The position numbers and the translations under genes were made by a program. A model generated the notes under the pieces. It worked only from the letters and a program-made list of their open reading frames with translations, ran no database searches and was not told the DNA's origin. DNA of 64,000 bases. Source: Maritalea mobilis (GTDB taxonomy: Bacteria > Pseudomonadota > Alphaproteobacteria > Rhizobiales > Devosiaceae). The stretch is taken from positions 248,001 to 312,000 of the forward strand of contig NZ_SNYR01000001.1 in NCBI RefSeq assembly GCF_004363175.1. Reading direction: 5' to 3'. Positions 1-9,172 of the stretch are shown here, piece by piece; position 1 is the stretch's first letter; each line of letters opens with the position of its first letter.

Positions 1-444
1 CTGAAGACCAACTCCAATATCAAACGCATCGTCATTCTCTGCCTTCACATTCAGCAAGGAGAAATTGAGGTTTTTGCCTGAACGACGGCCGATGGCAACG
101 CCTTGGAAGCTCGTGTTAGAAGACATTACAGCTTCAAACCGACGATTTTTCTCAACATAAGCGACGGTGCCGCGCATCGATAAAGTTGTGCCAGCCAAAG
201 AACACCGACCGCGCAGACCAATGCGATCTGGTCCTGTATCTGTGAAATCCATTTTGCACAAAACGGTTTCGTCTTCACCAGTGGAGGCGAGTTTAGCTTC
301 GCCACGGCCACGCCAATTGCCAACATAGCTTTTCAGCAATTCTATATCGGCTTTGCCCGCGAAACTGGGTGTTGAAAAGCCACTGGCCAAAACAGCGCCC
401 AAAATCAGCGCTTTAAAAGCATTCGCGATATGCTTGAAATTCAT
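1..444 (-). CDS. Exported protein of unknown function, 3' end cut by window edge
   Basis: Reading leftward from the ATG at 442-444 the frame stays open to the window edge (148 codons seen). The N-terminus is a clear Sec signal peptide: a short basic start (Lys4), a hydrophobic stretch of about 15 residues and a likely cleavage after Ala29 (SFA-GKA). The visible mature part begins LLKSYVGNWRGRGEA and looks like a small beta-rich periplasmic domain with two Cys residues. I do not recognise a named family with certainty. Its ATG overlaps the stop of the upstream transporter gene by 4 bases (ATGA), so the two are translationally coupled and the protein is probably a periplasmic partner of that transporter. 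The C-terminus and full length are unknown. Confidence 0.75.
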   Translation of the reverse strand, partial: MNFKHIANAFKALILGAVLASGFSTPSFAGKADIELLKSYVGNWRGRGEAKLASTGEDETVLCKMDFTDTGPDRIGLRGRCSLAGTTLSMRGTVAYVEKNRRFEAVMSSNTSFQGVAIGRRSGKNLNFSLLNVKAENDDAFDIGVGLQ

Positions 445-2690
445 TTCGGTTGTCCTCCAAAGGATCTAAACAATCGCCCCCCGGCGATCAGCAATGAAGG
501 CAAAATAATCAAATCGCCCAACAAAGCCAAGAAAAGAGTAAGCACGCAAAGTGCCCCAAATAGGGCGACCTGCGGCAACACTGAGAATATAACTACGGTT
601 GTGCCCGCACAAAGGATGAGTGTGGTGGCAATCAAAGCAGGGCCAACACGTTCCAATGTCCGCATAACCGCTTCCTTGTGACCATAATTTTGATTCCGTG
701 CACGTACATAATGGTTCATGAAATGGATCGTGTCATCCACGGCAATACCAAATGCAATCGTCAACGAAATGACAGTGGTGAGTTGAAGGCCTGCGCCTGA
801 AACCCACAGATAAAGCTCTGTGCCCAAAATAGGCGCAAAGTTTGGAATGGTGCAGATCAGCGCAACGCGCCAAGACCGAAAAGCAATACCGATGATGAAG
901 ATCGAAATCACCACGGCGATGGTCAAGCCATCTTGCAGCCGTTGGATCATATCGACACTTTCATAGGCGGAAAGCACTCTAAACCCGGAGATGGAGGCAT
1001 CGCCCAATCCAGCTTCTTTCAAAGCGGCGTCGGTTTCTTCCACCAATTCACGCACTTCTTTAGAGCCAAGCTGAGTAGGCATAAAGGCCGTGGCCATAGC
1101 CAAATCGCCTTCATCGGTGATGAAACGGCGTTTCATGAACGGGCCAACCGCATCAAAAATTTGGTCACGACTAAACCCGGCTTCGCTATAATGGTTGAAG
1201 CTGGCACCGGAGATCACTTTGCCTTTGCCGAAGATATTTTCTAAAATACCGTGAACGGTCTCAACCCGCGCAAAATCATCATCTGTGATCTGCGGGTCAT
1301 TGTCCAAAAGCGGGATGGAAACGTAAAGCGGCGCCACACCGCCAACACCTTGGTCAATCGCTTCAGACGTATCCAAAGCTTCCGAGCCTTTTGGCAAAAA
1401 TTGCTGGAAAGAGAAAGTGGGCTGCAATTGGAAGTGCGGATAAAGCATCAGCACAAAGGCCAGCACACCCAAAATCGCAACAGGCTTGTGTCCACGCTCC
1501 GCTAGCTTGGAGAGCGGTGGAATGATGGCAGTAAGCGCCACGCTAGGGGCCTGCTTTGGCTTATAGCCCATGCGGGTAGCTGCACGCAGTGCCAAAGGCA
1601 AAAAGGTCACTAGGGCCAAAAATGCCATCGGGATGGCGAGGGCACCAGTGATAGCAAATTCGAAAATGCCTTGCCCTGGCGCAATGCTAAGCGACAAAAA
1701 CGCCACAACGGTGGTGATCGAAGTCAGCGCACAAGCTGGGCTAACGCGCACAATCGTTTCGCGGATCGCTTCTTCATGGTCCATGCCTTCACGCGATAAT
1801 CGCAGCCAATGGAAACAGAAGAACATACTCTCCGCAAAGGCAATCACCAGAACGAGCGCTGTCAAAATATTGGTGAGGAAGGTGAAGGAACCGAAAATCA
1901 GCACAACGCTGCCCACCACCCAAAGAACCGAAACAAACGGGGCCAAAGTTGCCAACACCGCGCCCCAGAACGTGCGGAAGGCCAAAAATGCGGTCAAGAA
2001 GCCAAGAATAATGCCCGCAGCCGTAAATTTGACTTGGTCAGATTTACTGGCGTTCAAAAGTTCAGATTTCCAGATCGGCGGGCCTGTCAGTTCAATTTGA
2101 TAACGCGGATCATCATAAAAACTGATCATTTCTCGCAGCTCTGCGATCATACGTGCTTCGCCGTCACCTTTCAGCATGTCCGGGTTGGGGAACATCAGCA
2201 TCACAAAGCCGGTGAGATCTTCGACGATAAGGTTGCGCATCATCGGGTCATTTTGGCGCAAATCATTCAGCGCAGCGGCTACTTCTTCGGCACTGGCCAT
2301 ATCTTCCGGCACAGCAGGGCGCGTGATCCCATCTTCTTCAGCAGGTTTGCGCAAAGAGAACGGAGAAAGCGTGCCGCTGGCAAAGCTGTTCAACTCGAGC
2401 TCCAGCGCCAGTTCGCGCATGGTTTCAATCACTTCTGGATCAGTAAGCTGATCAGATTTGACCAAAATGTAAGCATCATTCTCAAAAGTGCCGAACCGTT
2501 CGCCCAACTCCACATAGGTGTCGTAATATTCGCCTGAATTCTTATAAAGCCGCAGCAAATCGCCATCGATGGTGATGCGTGGCACTTGTGCCAGGCAAAG
2601 CAGAGTAAATGCGATGAGAACCGCAGTGACAATTTTAGGATATTTCAGGGTGATAAGGCCGATACGCTCGAGGCCAAAACCGATTGACAA
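441..2690 (-). CDS. RND superfamily (MMPL-type) transporter
   Basis: A polytopic inner-membrane protein of about 749 residues. It shows the duplicated RND layout: one N-terminal membrane span, a large periplasmic loop, a bundle of spans, a second loop and a second bundle. The motif GIAVDDTIHFMNHY near residue 650 is typical of MMPL/hopanoid-type RND exporters, which move lipids or hydrophobic compounds using the proton gradient. The frame can start at a TTG at 2738, but I prefer the TTG at 2690 because it has a GGAG ribosome site at suitable distance and gives the usual start of this family (SIGFGLERIGLITL). It is followed with a 4-base overlap by an exported protein, suggesting a two-gene transport unit. 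It diverges from gyrA. The substrate cannot be told. Confidence 0.85.
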   Translation of the reverse strand: MSIGFGLERIGLITLKYPKIVTAVLIAFTLLCLAQVPRITIDGDLLRLYKNSGEYYDTYVELGERFGTFENDAYILVKSDQLTDPEVIETMRELALELELNSFASGTLSPFSLRKPAEEDGITRPAVPEDMASAEEVAAALNDLRQNDPMMRNLIVEDLTGFVMLMFPNPDMLKGDGEARMIAELREMISFYDDPRYQIELTGPPIWKSELLNASKSDQVKFTAAGIILGFLTAFLAFRTFWGAVLATLAPFVSVLWVVGSVVLIFGSFTFLTNILTALVLVIAFAESMFFCFHWLRLSREGMDHEEAIRETIVRVSPACALTSITTVVAFLSLSIAPGQGIFEFAITGALAIPMAFLALVTFLPLALRAATRMGYKPKQAPSVALTAIIPPLSKLAERGHKPVAILGVLAFVLMLYPHFQLQPTFSFQQFLPKGSEALDTSEAIDQGVGGVAPLYVSIPLLDNDPQITDDDFARVETVHGILENIFGKGKVISGASFNHYSEAGFSRDQIFDAVGPFMKRRFITDEGDLAMATAFMPTQLGSKEVRELVEETDAALKEAGLGDASISGFRVLSAYESVDMIQRLQDGLTIAVVISIFIIGIAFRSWRVALICTIPNFAPILGTELYLWVSGAGLQLTTVISLTIAFGIAVDDTIHFMNHYVRARNQNYGHKEAVMRTLERVGPALIATTLILCAGTTVVIFSVLPQVALFGALCVLTLFLALLGDLIILPSLLIAGGRLFRSFGGQPK

Positions 2691-2942
2691 TGTACAACAC
2701 TCCAATAGTGGCAGCAGCGACTTAGCTGCAGGCGGCAAGTCTTTGTTCTGGTTTTTTGCGGAGAATTAAGCAGATTCTGATTTAAATTGCCACGATATTG
2801 CCAAGTTTGCGTTAAATTCGGCGTAAAAAACGCCAAAATCCGGCCTTCTTATGTGTACAAGCGTGCAATCTGAATGGTGTTCTGTTGCGGAATCACTTAA
2901 GAACAGAGGGTTAACGCACACGCAACAGCAATAAGAACAGCC
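2691..2942. promoter_or_regulatory. Divergent intergenic region between the RND gene and gyrA
   Basis: About 250 bases separate the two divergent starts, so both promoters should lie here. I see A/T-rich stretches and one small perfect hairpin (GGCGT, five A, ACGCC at 2820-2834), but no -35/-10 pair good enough to name. No clear ribosome site precedes the GTG of gyrA. Confidence 0.35.
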
Positions 2943-5720
2943 GTGACTGATACGCCCAACGATCAAACACCAGAAAATGAACCCAATTCAGATATCTCTT
3001 TGATCTCTGTCACTGATGAGATGCGCCGCTCTTATCTTGATTACGCGATGAGCGTGATCGTGAGCCGGGCGCTGCCAGATGTGCGCGATGGGTTGAAGCC
3101 TGTGCACCGTCGAATTCTCTATTCGATGCACGAAAATGGCTATGAGTGGAACAAGCAATATCGTAAGTCGGCCCGTGTGGTCGGTGACGTAATCGGTAAA
3201 TATCACCCACACGGTGATACTGCCGTTTATCACGCACTTGTGCGGATGGCGCAGGAATTTTCCATGCGCTTGCCACTGATTGATGGCCAAGGCAACTTCG
3301 GCTCCATCGATGGGGACATGCCGGCCGCCATGCGTTACACCGAAGTGCGCATGGAACGCGTTTCCACCGCCATATTGGAAGATATTGATAAAGACACTGT
3401 CGATTTCCGCGACAACTACGATAATACAGAGAGCGAGCCGACCATCCTGCCGGCGCGCTTCCCGAACCTGTTGGTCAACGGTTCAGGTGGTATTGCCGTT
3501 GGTATGGCGACAAACATTCCAAGCCACAATTTGAGTGAAGTGATCAACGCTGCAATCGCTTTGATGGACAATTCAGAGATCACAACTGAAGAATTGATGG
3601 AAATTATGCCAGGGCCGGATTTCCCGACCGCGGGCATTATTCTTGGTCGTTCCGGCATTCGCTCTGCTTATGAAACGGGCCGTGGCTCTGTTTTGATGCG
3701 CGGCAAAGTGGGCGTTGAAGAAATCCGTAAAGACCGCGAAGCGCTGATCATCACCGAAATTCCATATCAGGTGAACAAGGCCTCCATGATCGAAAAGATC
3801 GCGGAATTGGTGCGCGACAAGCGCATCGAAGGCATTTCTGATATTCGCGACGAGTCAGACCGTGAAGGTATGCGCGTTGTGATCGAGCTGAAGCGCGACG
3901 CAGTGCCAGACATTGTGTTGAACCAGCTTTATAAATATTCGCCGCTGCAAACCTCGTTTGGCTGTAACTTTGTTGCCTTGAATGGTGGCAAGCCAGAACA
4001 AATGAGCCTGCGTGACATTTTGAGCGCCTTTATCGACTTCCGTGAGGAAGTGGTGACGCGCCGCGCCAAGTTCTTGCTGAACAAAGCACGTGACCGTGCG
4101 CACGTTTTGGTGGGCTTGGTGATCGCTGTTGCCAACGTTGACGAAGTGATCCAGCTTATCCGCACAGCGCCCGATCCTGCCACTGCGCGTGCGCGTTTGT
4201 TGGAGCGCGCATGGCCTGCGCGTGATGTGGAAGCTTTGATCAAGTTGATCGATGACCCACGCCACACCGTCAATGAAGATGGCACATATTATCTGTCAGA
4301 AGAGCAGGTGAAAGCCATTCTCGATTTGCGCTTGCAACGTTTGACAGCGCTTGGTCGTGACGAAATTGGCGACGAATTGAACAAATTGGGCACCGAGATC
4401 GAAGATTATCTCGACATTTTACGGTCTAAAGAGCGCGTTGTTGAGATTATCCGCGAAGAGATGCTCGAAGTGCGTGATCGTTACGGCACTGAACGCCGGA
4501 CTGAGATTGTGGACGCCGTTGGCGATGTTGATGATGAAGATTTGATCGCACGCGAAGATATGGTGGTCACCGTTTCTCACGGTGGTTACATCAAGCGCGT
4601 GCCGCTTTCGACCTATCGTGCCCAACGCCGTGGCGGCAAAGGCCGTTCCGGCATGGCCACACGTGATGAAGACTTTGTGGCGCGTCTGTTTGTGGCAAAC
4701 ACCCACACGCCGGTTCTGTTCTTCACCAGCCGTGGCATTGTGTACAAGCTGAAAGTGTGGCGCTTGCCCGTTGGCGCAGCCAACTCACGCGGCAAGGCAT
4801 TGGTGAATATTTTGCCGCTACAAGAAGGCGAACACATCACCTCCATCATGCCGTTGCCGGAAGATGAAGGCACTTGGCAGGATTTGGACATCATGTTCTC
4901 CACCAAGCGCGGCACAGTGCGTCGTAACTCATTGGCTGATTTTATCAATGTGAATCGCAACGGTAAGATTGCCATGAAGCTGGAAGATGGTGATGGCATT
5001 GTTGACGTGGAAACCTGTTCTGCTGACGACAATGTGTTGCTCACCACCGCATTGGGCCAGGCTATGCGCTTCTCAGTGGATGATGTGCGCGTCTTCACCA
5101 GCCGGAACTCAGTCGGCGTGCGTGGCATTCGCCTTGCAGATGGCGACGAAGTGATCGCTATGTCCATCATTCGCCACCTCGACGCTTCACCAGAAGAACG
5201 CGCAGCTTATCTAAAGCTGCGTCGTTTGATGGATGGTGATGCAGAAGAGGGCGCTGAGCTTGATGAAGAGTTGAGTGTGGGCGATGTGGAAATGTCGTCC
5301 GAACGCTATGCAGAAATGAGCGCAGCTGAGCAATTCATTCTCGCCATCTCTGAAAATGGTTACGGCAAGCGGACCTCTGCTTACGAATATCGTAAAACAG
5401 GCCGTGGCGGTAAAGGCATCACCGCAATGGCTATGAGCGAGCGTAACGGCAAGATTGTCGCTTCCTTCCCAGTGGAAAATGACGATCAGATTATGCTCGT
5501 CACCAATGGCGGCAAGCTGATCCGCGTGCCTGTCGATGGCATCCGCATTGCTGGTCGGGCAACGCAAGGGGTAACCGTGCTGTCCACCGCCAAAGATGAG
5601 CATGTCGTGTCCGTTGAGCGAATTTCCGAACCCGAAGCCGATGAAGGCGAGGAGGGGGATGAGATCGCAGGTGATGGCGCCCCACCAACTTCCGGTGGCG
5701 ATCAGCCAGAAAATGAATAA
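2943..5720 (+). CDS. gyrA: DNA gyrase subunit A
   Basis: Catalytic subunit of the type II topoisomerase that introduces negative supercoils. The 925 residues contain the N-terminal breakage-reunion domain with the active tyrosine in AAMRYTE (Tyr132, E. coli Tyr122). The C-terminal wrapping domain follows, with the GyrA box QRRGGKG (about residues 560-566) that separates GyrA from ParC, and an acidic tail. The start is a GTG at 2943, and the protein has a 10-residue extension relative to E. coli. In the quinolone-resistance region the protein reads [12 protein letters not shown]: Thr93 and His97 stand where E. coli has Ser83 and Asp87. It sits in the usual Hyphomicrobiales place upstream of coaD and queA-tgt, so it is the normal chromosomal copy. 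A strong terminator follows. Confidence 0.98.
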   Translation: MTDTPNDQTPENEPNSDISLISVTDEMRRSYLDYAMSVIVSRALPDVRDGLKPVHRRILYSMHENGYEWNKQYRKSARVVGDVIGKYHPHGDTAVYHALVRMAQEFSMRLPLIDGQGNFGSIDGDMPAAMRYTEVRMERVSTAILEDIDKDTVDFRDNYDNTESEPTILPARFPNLLVNGSGGIAVGMATNIPSHNLSEVINAAIALMDNSEITTEELMEIMPGPDFPTAGIILGRSGIRSAYETGRGSVLMRGKVGVEEIRKDREALIITEIPYQVNKASMIEKIAELVRDKRIEGISDIRDESDREGMRVVIELKRDAVPDIVLNQLYKYSPLQTSFGCNFVALNGGKPEQMSLRDILSAFIDFREEVVTRRAKFLLNKARDRAHVLVGLVIAVANVDEVIQLIRTAPDPATARARLLERAWPARDVEALIKLIDDPRHTVNEDGTYYLSEEQVKAILDLRLQRLTALGRDEIGDELNKLGTEIEDYLDILRSKERVVEIIREEMLEVRDRYGTERRTEIVDAVGDVDDEDLIAREDMVVTVSHGGYIKRVPLSTYRAQRRGGKGRSGMATRDEDFVARLFVANTHTPVLFFTSRGIVYKLKVWRLPVGAANSRGKALVNILPLQEGEHITSIMPLPEDEGTWQDLDIMFSTKRGTVRRNSLADFINVNRNGKIAMKLEDGDGIVDVETCSADDNVLLTTALGQAMRFSVDDVRVFTSRNSVGVRGIRLADGDEVIAMSIIRHLDASPEERAAYLKLRRLMDGDAEEGAELDEELSVGDVEMSSERYAEMSAAEQFILAISENGYGKRTSAYEYRKTGRGGKGITAMAMSERNGKIVASFPVENDDQIMLVTNGGKLIRVPVDGIRIAGRATQGVTVLSTAKDEHVVSVERISEPEADEGEEGDEIAGDGAPPTSGGDQPENE

Positions 5721-5724
5721 TAAT

Positions 5725-5752
5725 AAAAGGCCGAGATTTTCTCGGCCTTTTT
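5725..5752 (+). terminator. Rho-independent terminator of gyrA
   Basis: Perfect 11-bp stem: AAAAGGCCGAG (5725-5735), loop ATTTT, CTCGGCCTTTT (5741-5751), ending in T residues. It starts 5 bases after the gyrA stop. Confidence 0.93.
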
Positions 5753-5767
5753 CTTTGGGAGGATTTC

Positions 5768-6391
5768 ATGCTTGATAGCACCATGCTTTTGGCTTTTGTC
5801 ACGGCCTGTTTCTTTCTGGCCATTGTGCCGGGCCCAACCATCACCATCATTGTCGCAAACGCACTTTCTCGCGGGTTGCGCGGCGGCTTTGGCACCATCT
5901 TGGGCGCACAGATCGCGGTGCTTTTGATGGTCAGCATCGTTGCACTTGGCTTAGAGGCGGTCATCGCCATCATGGGCAATGCTTTTGTATGGTTGAAAAT
6001 GCTTGGTGCAGCCTATTTGATCTATTTGGGCATCAAGATGGTGCGCAACAAATCAGGCTTGAAATTTGAATCTGACCGAGTGGATGGACGCGGATTTATC
6101 GAATATGTGGTGCAGGGCTTTCTGGTCACCATGGCCAACCCCAAAGCCTTGCTGTTTTTGGGGGCATTTCTGCCACAATTTATCAATACTGCTCAGCCCG
6201 TGGCGCCACAAATTATGGTCTTAGGACTCATCACTGTGTCCTTTTTTGCCACCATTGATAGTTGTTATGCCCTTGCGGCCAGCAAGGCGCGTAACCTATT
6301 GTCAAAACAGCGTGTCGCTTTGCTGAATAAAATGAGCGGCGGCTTTCTTATCGTTGGCGGTGCCTGGTTGGCGCTGCAGCAAAAAGGTTGA
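5768..6391 (+). CDS. LysE/RhtB-family amino acid exporter
   Basis: An inner-membrane protein of 207 residues with about six hydrophobic spans and the family's N-terminal signature around VPGPTITIIVANAL (residues 18-31). Members export amino acids such as lysine, threonine, homoserine or their analogues. The ATG at 5768 has a strong GGGAGGA ribosome site that lies directly behind the gyrA terminator. The gene ends 7 bases before coaD, so the two are probably co-transcribed. The substrate is not predictable. Confidence 0.9.
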   Translation: MLDSTMLLAFVTACFFLAIVPGPTITIIVANALSRGLRGGFGTILGAQIAVLLMVSIVALGLEAVIAIMGNAFVWLKMLGAAYLIYLGIKMVRNKSGLKFESDRVDGRGFIEYVVQGFLVTMANPKALLFLGAFLPQFINTAQPVAPQIMVLGLITVSFFATIDSCYALAASKARNLLSKQRVALLNKMSGGFLIVGGAWLALQQKG

Positions 6392-6398
6392 GGCACTT

Positions 6399-6893
6399 AT
6401 GGCGGAAAAAAGAACAGGCTTTTACCCCGGATCATTTGATCCCATCACCAACGGACATATCGATGTCATTGAGCGGGCATGTCGCTTGGTGGATCGGCTC
6501 ATTGTTGGCGTGGGTGTGCATCACGGCAAATCGCCGATCCTCACAGGGGACGAACGGCTAACATTGCTGCAACAAGCCATCACGCCGATTGCCAAACGTA
6601 ACGATGTGACCATTGAAATTGCTCAATTTGATGGCTTGATGATCCATGCTGCACGTAATTTGCACGCAAATATCATCATTCGCGGCTTGCGTGACACCAC
6701 CGATTATAATTATGAGATGCAAATGGTAGGTATGAACGCGCAAATGGCACCAGACCTGCAAACAGTGTTTGTGCCATCAAGCCCACATGTTCGGCATATT
6801 TCTGCAACATTGGTGCGTCAAATCTCTCAGATGGGCGGTGACATCACGGCCTTTGTTCCCAACGCAGTTCTAAATGTATTGAAGAGTAAATGA
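6399..6893 (+). CDS. coaD: Phosphopantetheine adenylyltransferase
   Basis: Cytosolic enzyme of coenzyme A synthesis (164 residues): it transfers AMP from ATP to 4'-phosphopantetheine to give dephospho-CoA. Seen directly: the nucleotidyltransferase motif in GFYPGSFDPITNGHID (T/H-x-G-H, about residues 5-20), the IIRGLRD block and the C-terminal PSSPHVRHISATLVR block. The frame is open further upstream, but the ATG at 6399 gives the family's normal N-terminus. The stop overlaps the start of the next gene by 4 bases (ATGA). The CoA it makes is also the donor for carrier-protein priming by the PPTase at the right edge, although this is an ordinary core gene. Confidence 0.97.
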   Translation: MAEKRTGFYPGSFDPITNGHIDVIERACRLVDRLIVGVGVHHGKSPILTGDERLTLLQQAITPIAKRNDVTIEIAQFDGLMIHAARNLHANIIIRGLRDTTDYNYEMQMVGMNAQMAPDLQTVFVPSSPHVRHISATLVRQISQMGGDITAFVPNAVLNVLKSK

Positions 6894-7531
6894 CTGAAAA
6901 TAATAACAAAACCAAAGCCTTTGCGATGCTGGGCGTTGCCTTTGTGGGCGTATTTGCCTTTGCAGCCTATAGTGAGTTGACTAAAGCGCCGGCCCAGGCG
7001 GCTTCTTCCGCACAAGCGCAATCCTATCCAGCGTGCGAAACACCTGCCGCGCCAGAAGGCGTTGAAACAGTGGCCATGGAAATGGAACTGAAAACCGGTA
7101 CAGTTGCGTTTGAATTGCGCCCAGATTTGGCACCAAAGCATGTCGAACGCATAACAACATTGGCCAAAGAAGGCTTTTACGACAATGTGGTGTTCCACCG
7201 CGTGATCGAAGGCTTTATGGCCCAAACGGGCGACCCAACCGGCACTGGCATGGGCGGCTCAAGCTATGATGATTTGCCCGCCGAATTCACCGACACAAAT
7301 TATCAGTGCGGCACATTGGGCATGGCGCGCAGCCAAAACCCAAACTCTGCCAACTCACAATTCTTCATCACCTTTGAAGATGCTGAGTTCTTGAATGGCC
7401 AATACACCGTATTTGGCTATGTCACAGACGGCATGGAACATATTCACCAAATTAAAAAAGGTGACCCAAATCGCAATGGGATGGTCGTAGAGCCAGATAA
7501 AATTGTTTCATTTCGCGTGAAAGACCAGTAA
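6890..7531 (+). CDS. Cyclophilin-type peptidyl-prolyl isomerase, membrane-anchored or periplasmic
   Basis: This 213-residue protein has an N-terminal hydrophobic segment (about residues 10-28) and an Ala-rich linker. A bacterial cyclophilin domain follows from about residue 60, with FHRVIEGFMAQTGD (catalytic Arg and Phe), MGGSSYDDLP and SANSQFFI. It should speed cis-trans isomerisation of X-Pro bonds of exported proteins. The N-terminus fits an uncleaved anchor or a signal peptide cut near AQA-AS. It is translationally coupled to coaD (ATGA overlap) and is the first of two tandem cyclophilin genes. Confidence 0.93.
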   Translation: MTENNNKTKAFAMLGVAFVGVFAFAAYSELTKAPAQAASSAQAQSYPACETPAAPEGVETVAMEMELKTGTVAFELRPDLAPKHVERITTLAKEGFYDNVVFHRVIEGFMAQTGDPTGTGMGGSSYDDLPAEFTDTNYQCGTLGMARSQNPNSANSQFFITFEDAEFLNGQYTVFGYVTDGMEHIHQIKKGDPNRNGMVVEPDKIVSFRVKDQ

Positions 7532-7616
7532 AACCCATCTCGAATAGCGGCGGATATCTTGTCCGCCGCATATGAAAATGACCGAACAACGCCTTCTGTG
7601 CGTTGAGGAGAACAAA

Positions 7617-8090
7617 ATGGTTGATATTAAAGATCCTGAAAACACATTGCTTTTGGAAACAACTAAAGGCAGCGTGACCATCGAGTTGTTGCCACAAGTT
7701 GCGCCAAAGCATGTTGAGCGCATCAAAGAATTGGCACGCGAAAAATTCTATGACGGGATCGTATTTCACCGTGTGATTGAAGGCTTTATGGCTCAGGCTG
7801 GCTGCCCAAATGGCACCGGTACTGGCGGTTCAGACAAGCCAGATTTGCCACAAGAGTTCAACGACACACCACACAAGCGCGGCACATGTTCAATGGCCCG
7901 CACAATGGACCCGAACTCAGCCAACTCACAATTCTTCATCTGCTTTGACGATCAGTCATTCCTTGACGGCCAATACACTGTTTGGGGTCAAGTGATTGAC
8001 GGCATGGATGCAGTTGATCAGTTGAAGCGCGGTGAGCCTGTGGCCAACCCAGATAGCATCGTTTCCATGCGCGTGGCTGCAGATCAGTAA
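7617..8090 (+). CDS. Cyclophilin-type peptidyl-prolyl isomerase, cytoplasmic
   Basis: A compact 157-residue cyclophilin with no signal peptide, the cytosolic paralogue of the preceding gene. Shared blocks include APKHVERI, FYDGIVFHRVIEGFMAQAG and SANSQFFICF. I chose the ATG at 7617 because GAGGAG lies just upstream; a longer in-frame start at 7572 would add an unlikely 15-residue leader. The side-by-side pair suggests an old tandem duplication that split into an exported and a cytosolic enzyme. queA follows after 6 bases. Confidence 0.95.
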   Translation: MVDIKDPENTLLLETTKGSVTIELLPQVAPKHVERIKELAREKFYDGIVFHRVIEGFMAQAGCPNGTGTGGSDKPDLPQEFNDTPHKRGTCSMARTMDPNSANSQFFICFDDQSFLDGQYTVWGQVIDGMDAVDQLKRGEPVANPDSIVSMRVAADQ

Positions 8091-8096
8091 GCCTTT

Positions 8097-9170
8097 ATGC
8101 GCGTAGACGAGTTCGACTTTACATTGCCGGACGATCTTGTGGCACTGCATCCTGCGGTGCCACGTGATTCTGCACGTATGCTTGTGGTCAATCCAGCTAC
8201 AGACCTGCAGGACCGTTCGGTCTCCGAACTAACTGATTTTCTAACCGAAAATGATGTTTTGGTGGTCAACAACACTAAAGTGTTGCCCGCTGAACTTGTC
8301 GGCACCCGCACACGCGGCGAGGCGGTAGCGAAAATCTCCGTCAATCTGCATAAACGTGTCGACCCGCAACAATGGCGGGCCTTTGCGCGTCCAGCCAAAA
8401 AATTAGCAATCGGCGACCAAGTCGAGTTTTTGCGCGAAAGCGTAGACCCGTTGCGCGCCGAAGTGGTGGAAAAAGCCGATGCGGGCGAAGTGCAGCTTAA
8501 ATTCGCCGAAAAAGGTGCTGAACTGGACGAGGCGATCAAAGCCCGCGGAGCCATGCCACTGCCGCCCTATATCGGCGCAAAGCGTGATCATGAAGATCAA
8601 GACGATACGGACTATCAAACCATCTATGCCAAGCATGATGGTGCGGTCGCAGCACCCACTGCTGGCTTGCACTTCACGGATCGTTTGCTGGACGCTATCC
8701 GCGCCAAAGGCGTGAAGATTGAAGAGGTCACATTGCATGTTGGGGCAGGGACATTTCTGCCCGTTAAAGTGGACGACACAGAAGACCACAAAATGCACGC
8801 AGAATGGGGTGAAATCACCTCATCGACCATCGAGACCATCAATGAGGCAAAAGCCAAGGGCGGACGCGTGATTGCTGTGGGCACCACCAGTCTGCGCCTG
8901 TTGGAAAGCGCTTCAATGGATGGCGAGCTAAAGCCATTCTGTGGTGAAACAGATATTTTCATCACACCGGGCTATCAATTTAATGCAGTGGATGTGTTGA
9001 TGACCAACTTCCACTTGCCAAAATCTACACTTTTTATGCTGGTTTCGGCCTTTTCTGGCTTTGAGACCATGCAAAAGGCCTATAAACACGCCATCGACAG
9101 CAAATATCGCTTCTATTCATTCGGCGATGCCTCTTTGTTGTTTCGTGCTGATTTGGCGGCCAAGGATTAA
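8097..9170 (+). CDS. queA: S-adenosylmethionine:tRNA ribosyltransferase-isomerase
   Basis: Converts preQ1 at the wobble position of GUN-anticodon tRNAs to epoxyqueuosine, using the ribosyl part of SAM. The 357-residue length and the blocks [37 protein letters not shown] and [11 protein letters not shown] are typical of QueA. No good ribosome site precedes the ATG at 8097, and the gene follows a cyclophilin gene by 6 bases, so translation may depend on coupling. The next enzyme of the same pathway, tgt, follows after 2 bases. Confidence 0.97.
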   Translation: MRVDEFDFTLPDDLVALHPAVPRDSARMLVVNPATDLQDRSVSELTDFLTENDVLVVNNTKVLPAELVGTRTRGEAVAKISVNLHKRVDPQQWRAFARPAKKLAIGDQVEFLRESVDPLRAEVVEKADAGEVQLKFAEKGAELDEAIKARGAMPLPPYIGAKRDHEDQDDTDYQTIYAKHDGAVAAPTAGLHFTDRLLDAIRAKGVKIEEVTLHVGAGTFLPVKVDDTEDHKMHAEWGEITSSTIETINEAKAKGGRVIAVGTTSLRLLESASMDGELKPFCGETDIFITPGYQFNAVDVLMTNFHLPKSTLFMLVSAFSGFETMQKAYKHAIDSKYRFYSFGDASLLFRADLAAKD

Positions 9171-9172
9171 GA

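Noticed and set aside
126-326. Leftward 66-codon frame at the left edge
   Set aside because: It lies in another frame of the real exported-protein gene (1-444), which has a signal peptide and is coupled to the RND gene.
2820-2834. Hairpin GGCGT-AAAAA-ACGCC upstream of gyrA as a terminator
   Set aside because: The stem has only 5 bp and no gene ends there; probably chance in an A/T-rich promoter region.
2943-5720. gyrA as a second, self-resistance copy
   Set aside because: It sits in the conserved gyrA-coaD-queA-tgt neighbourhood, so it is most likely the only housekeeping copy.
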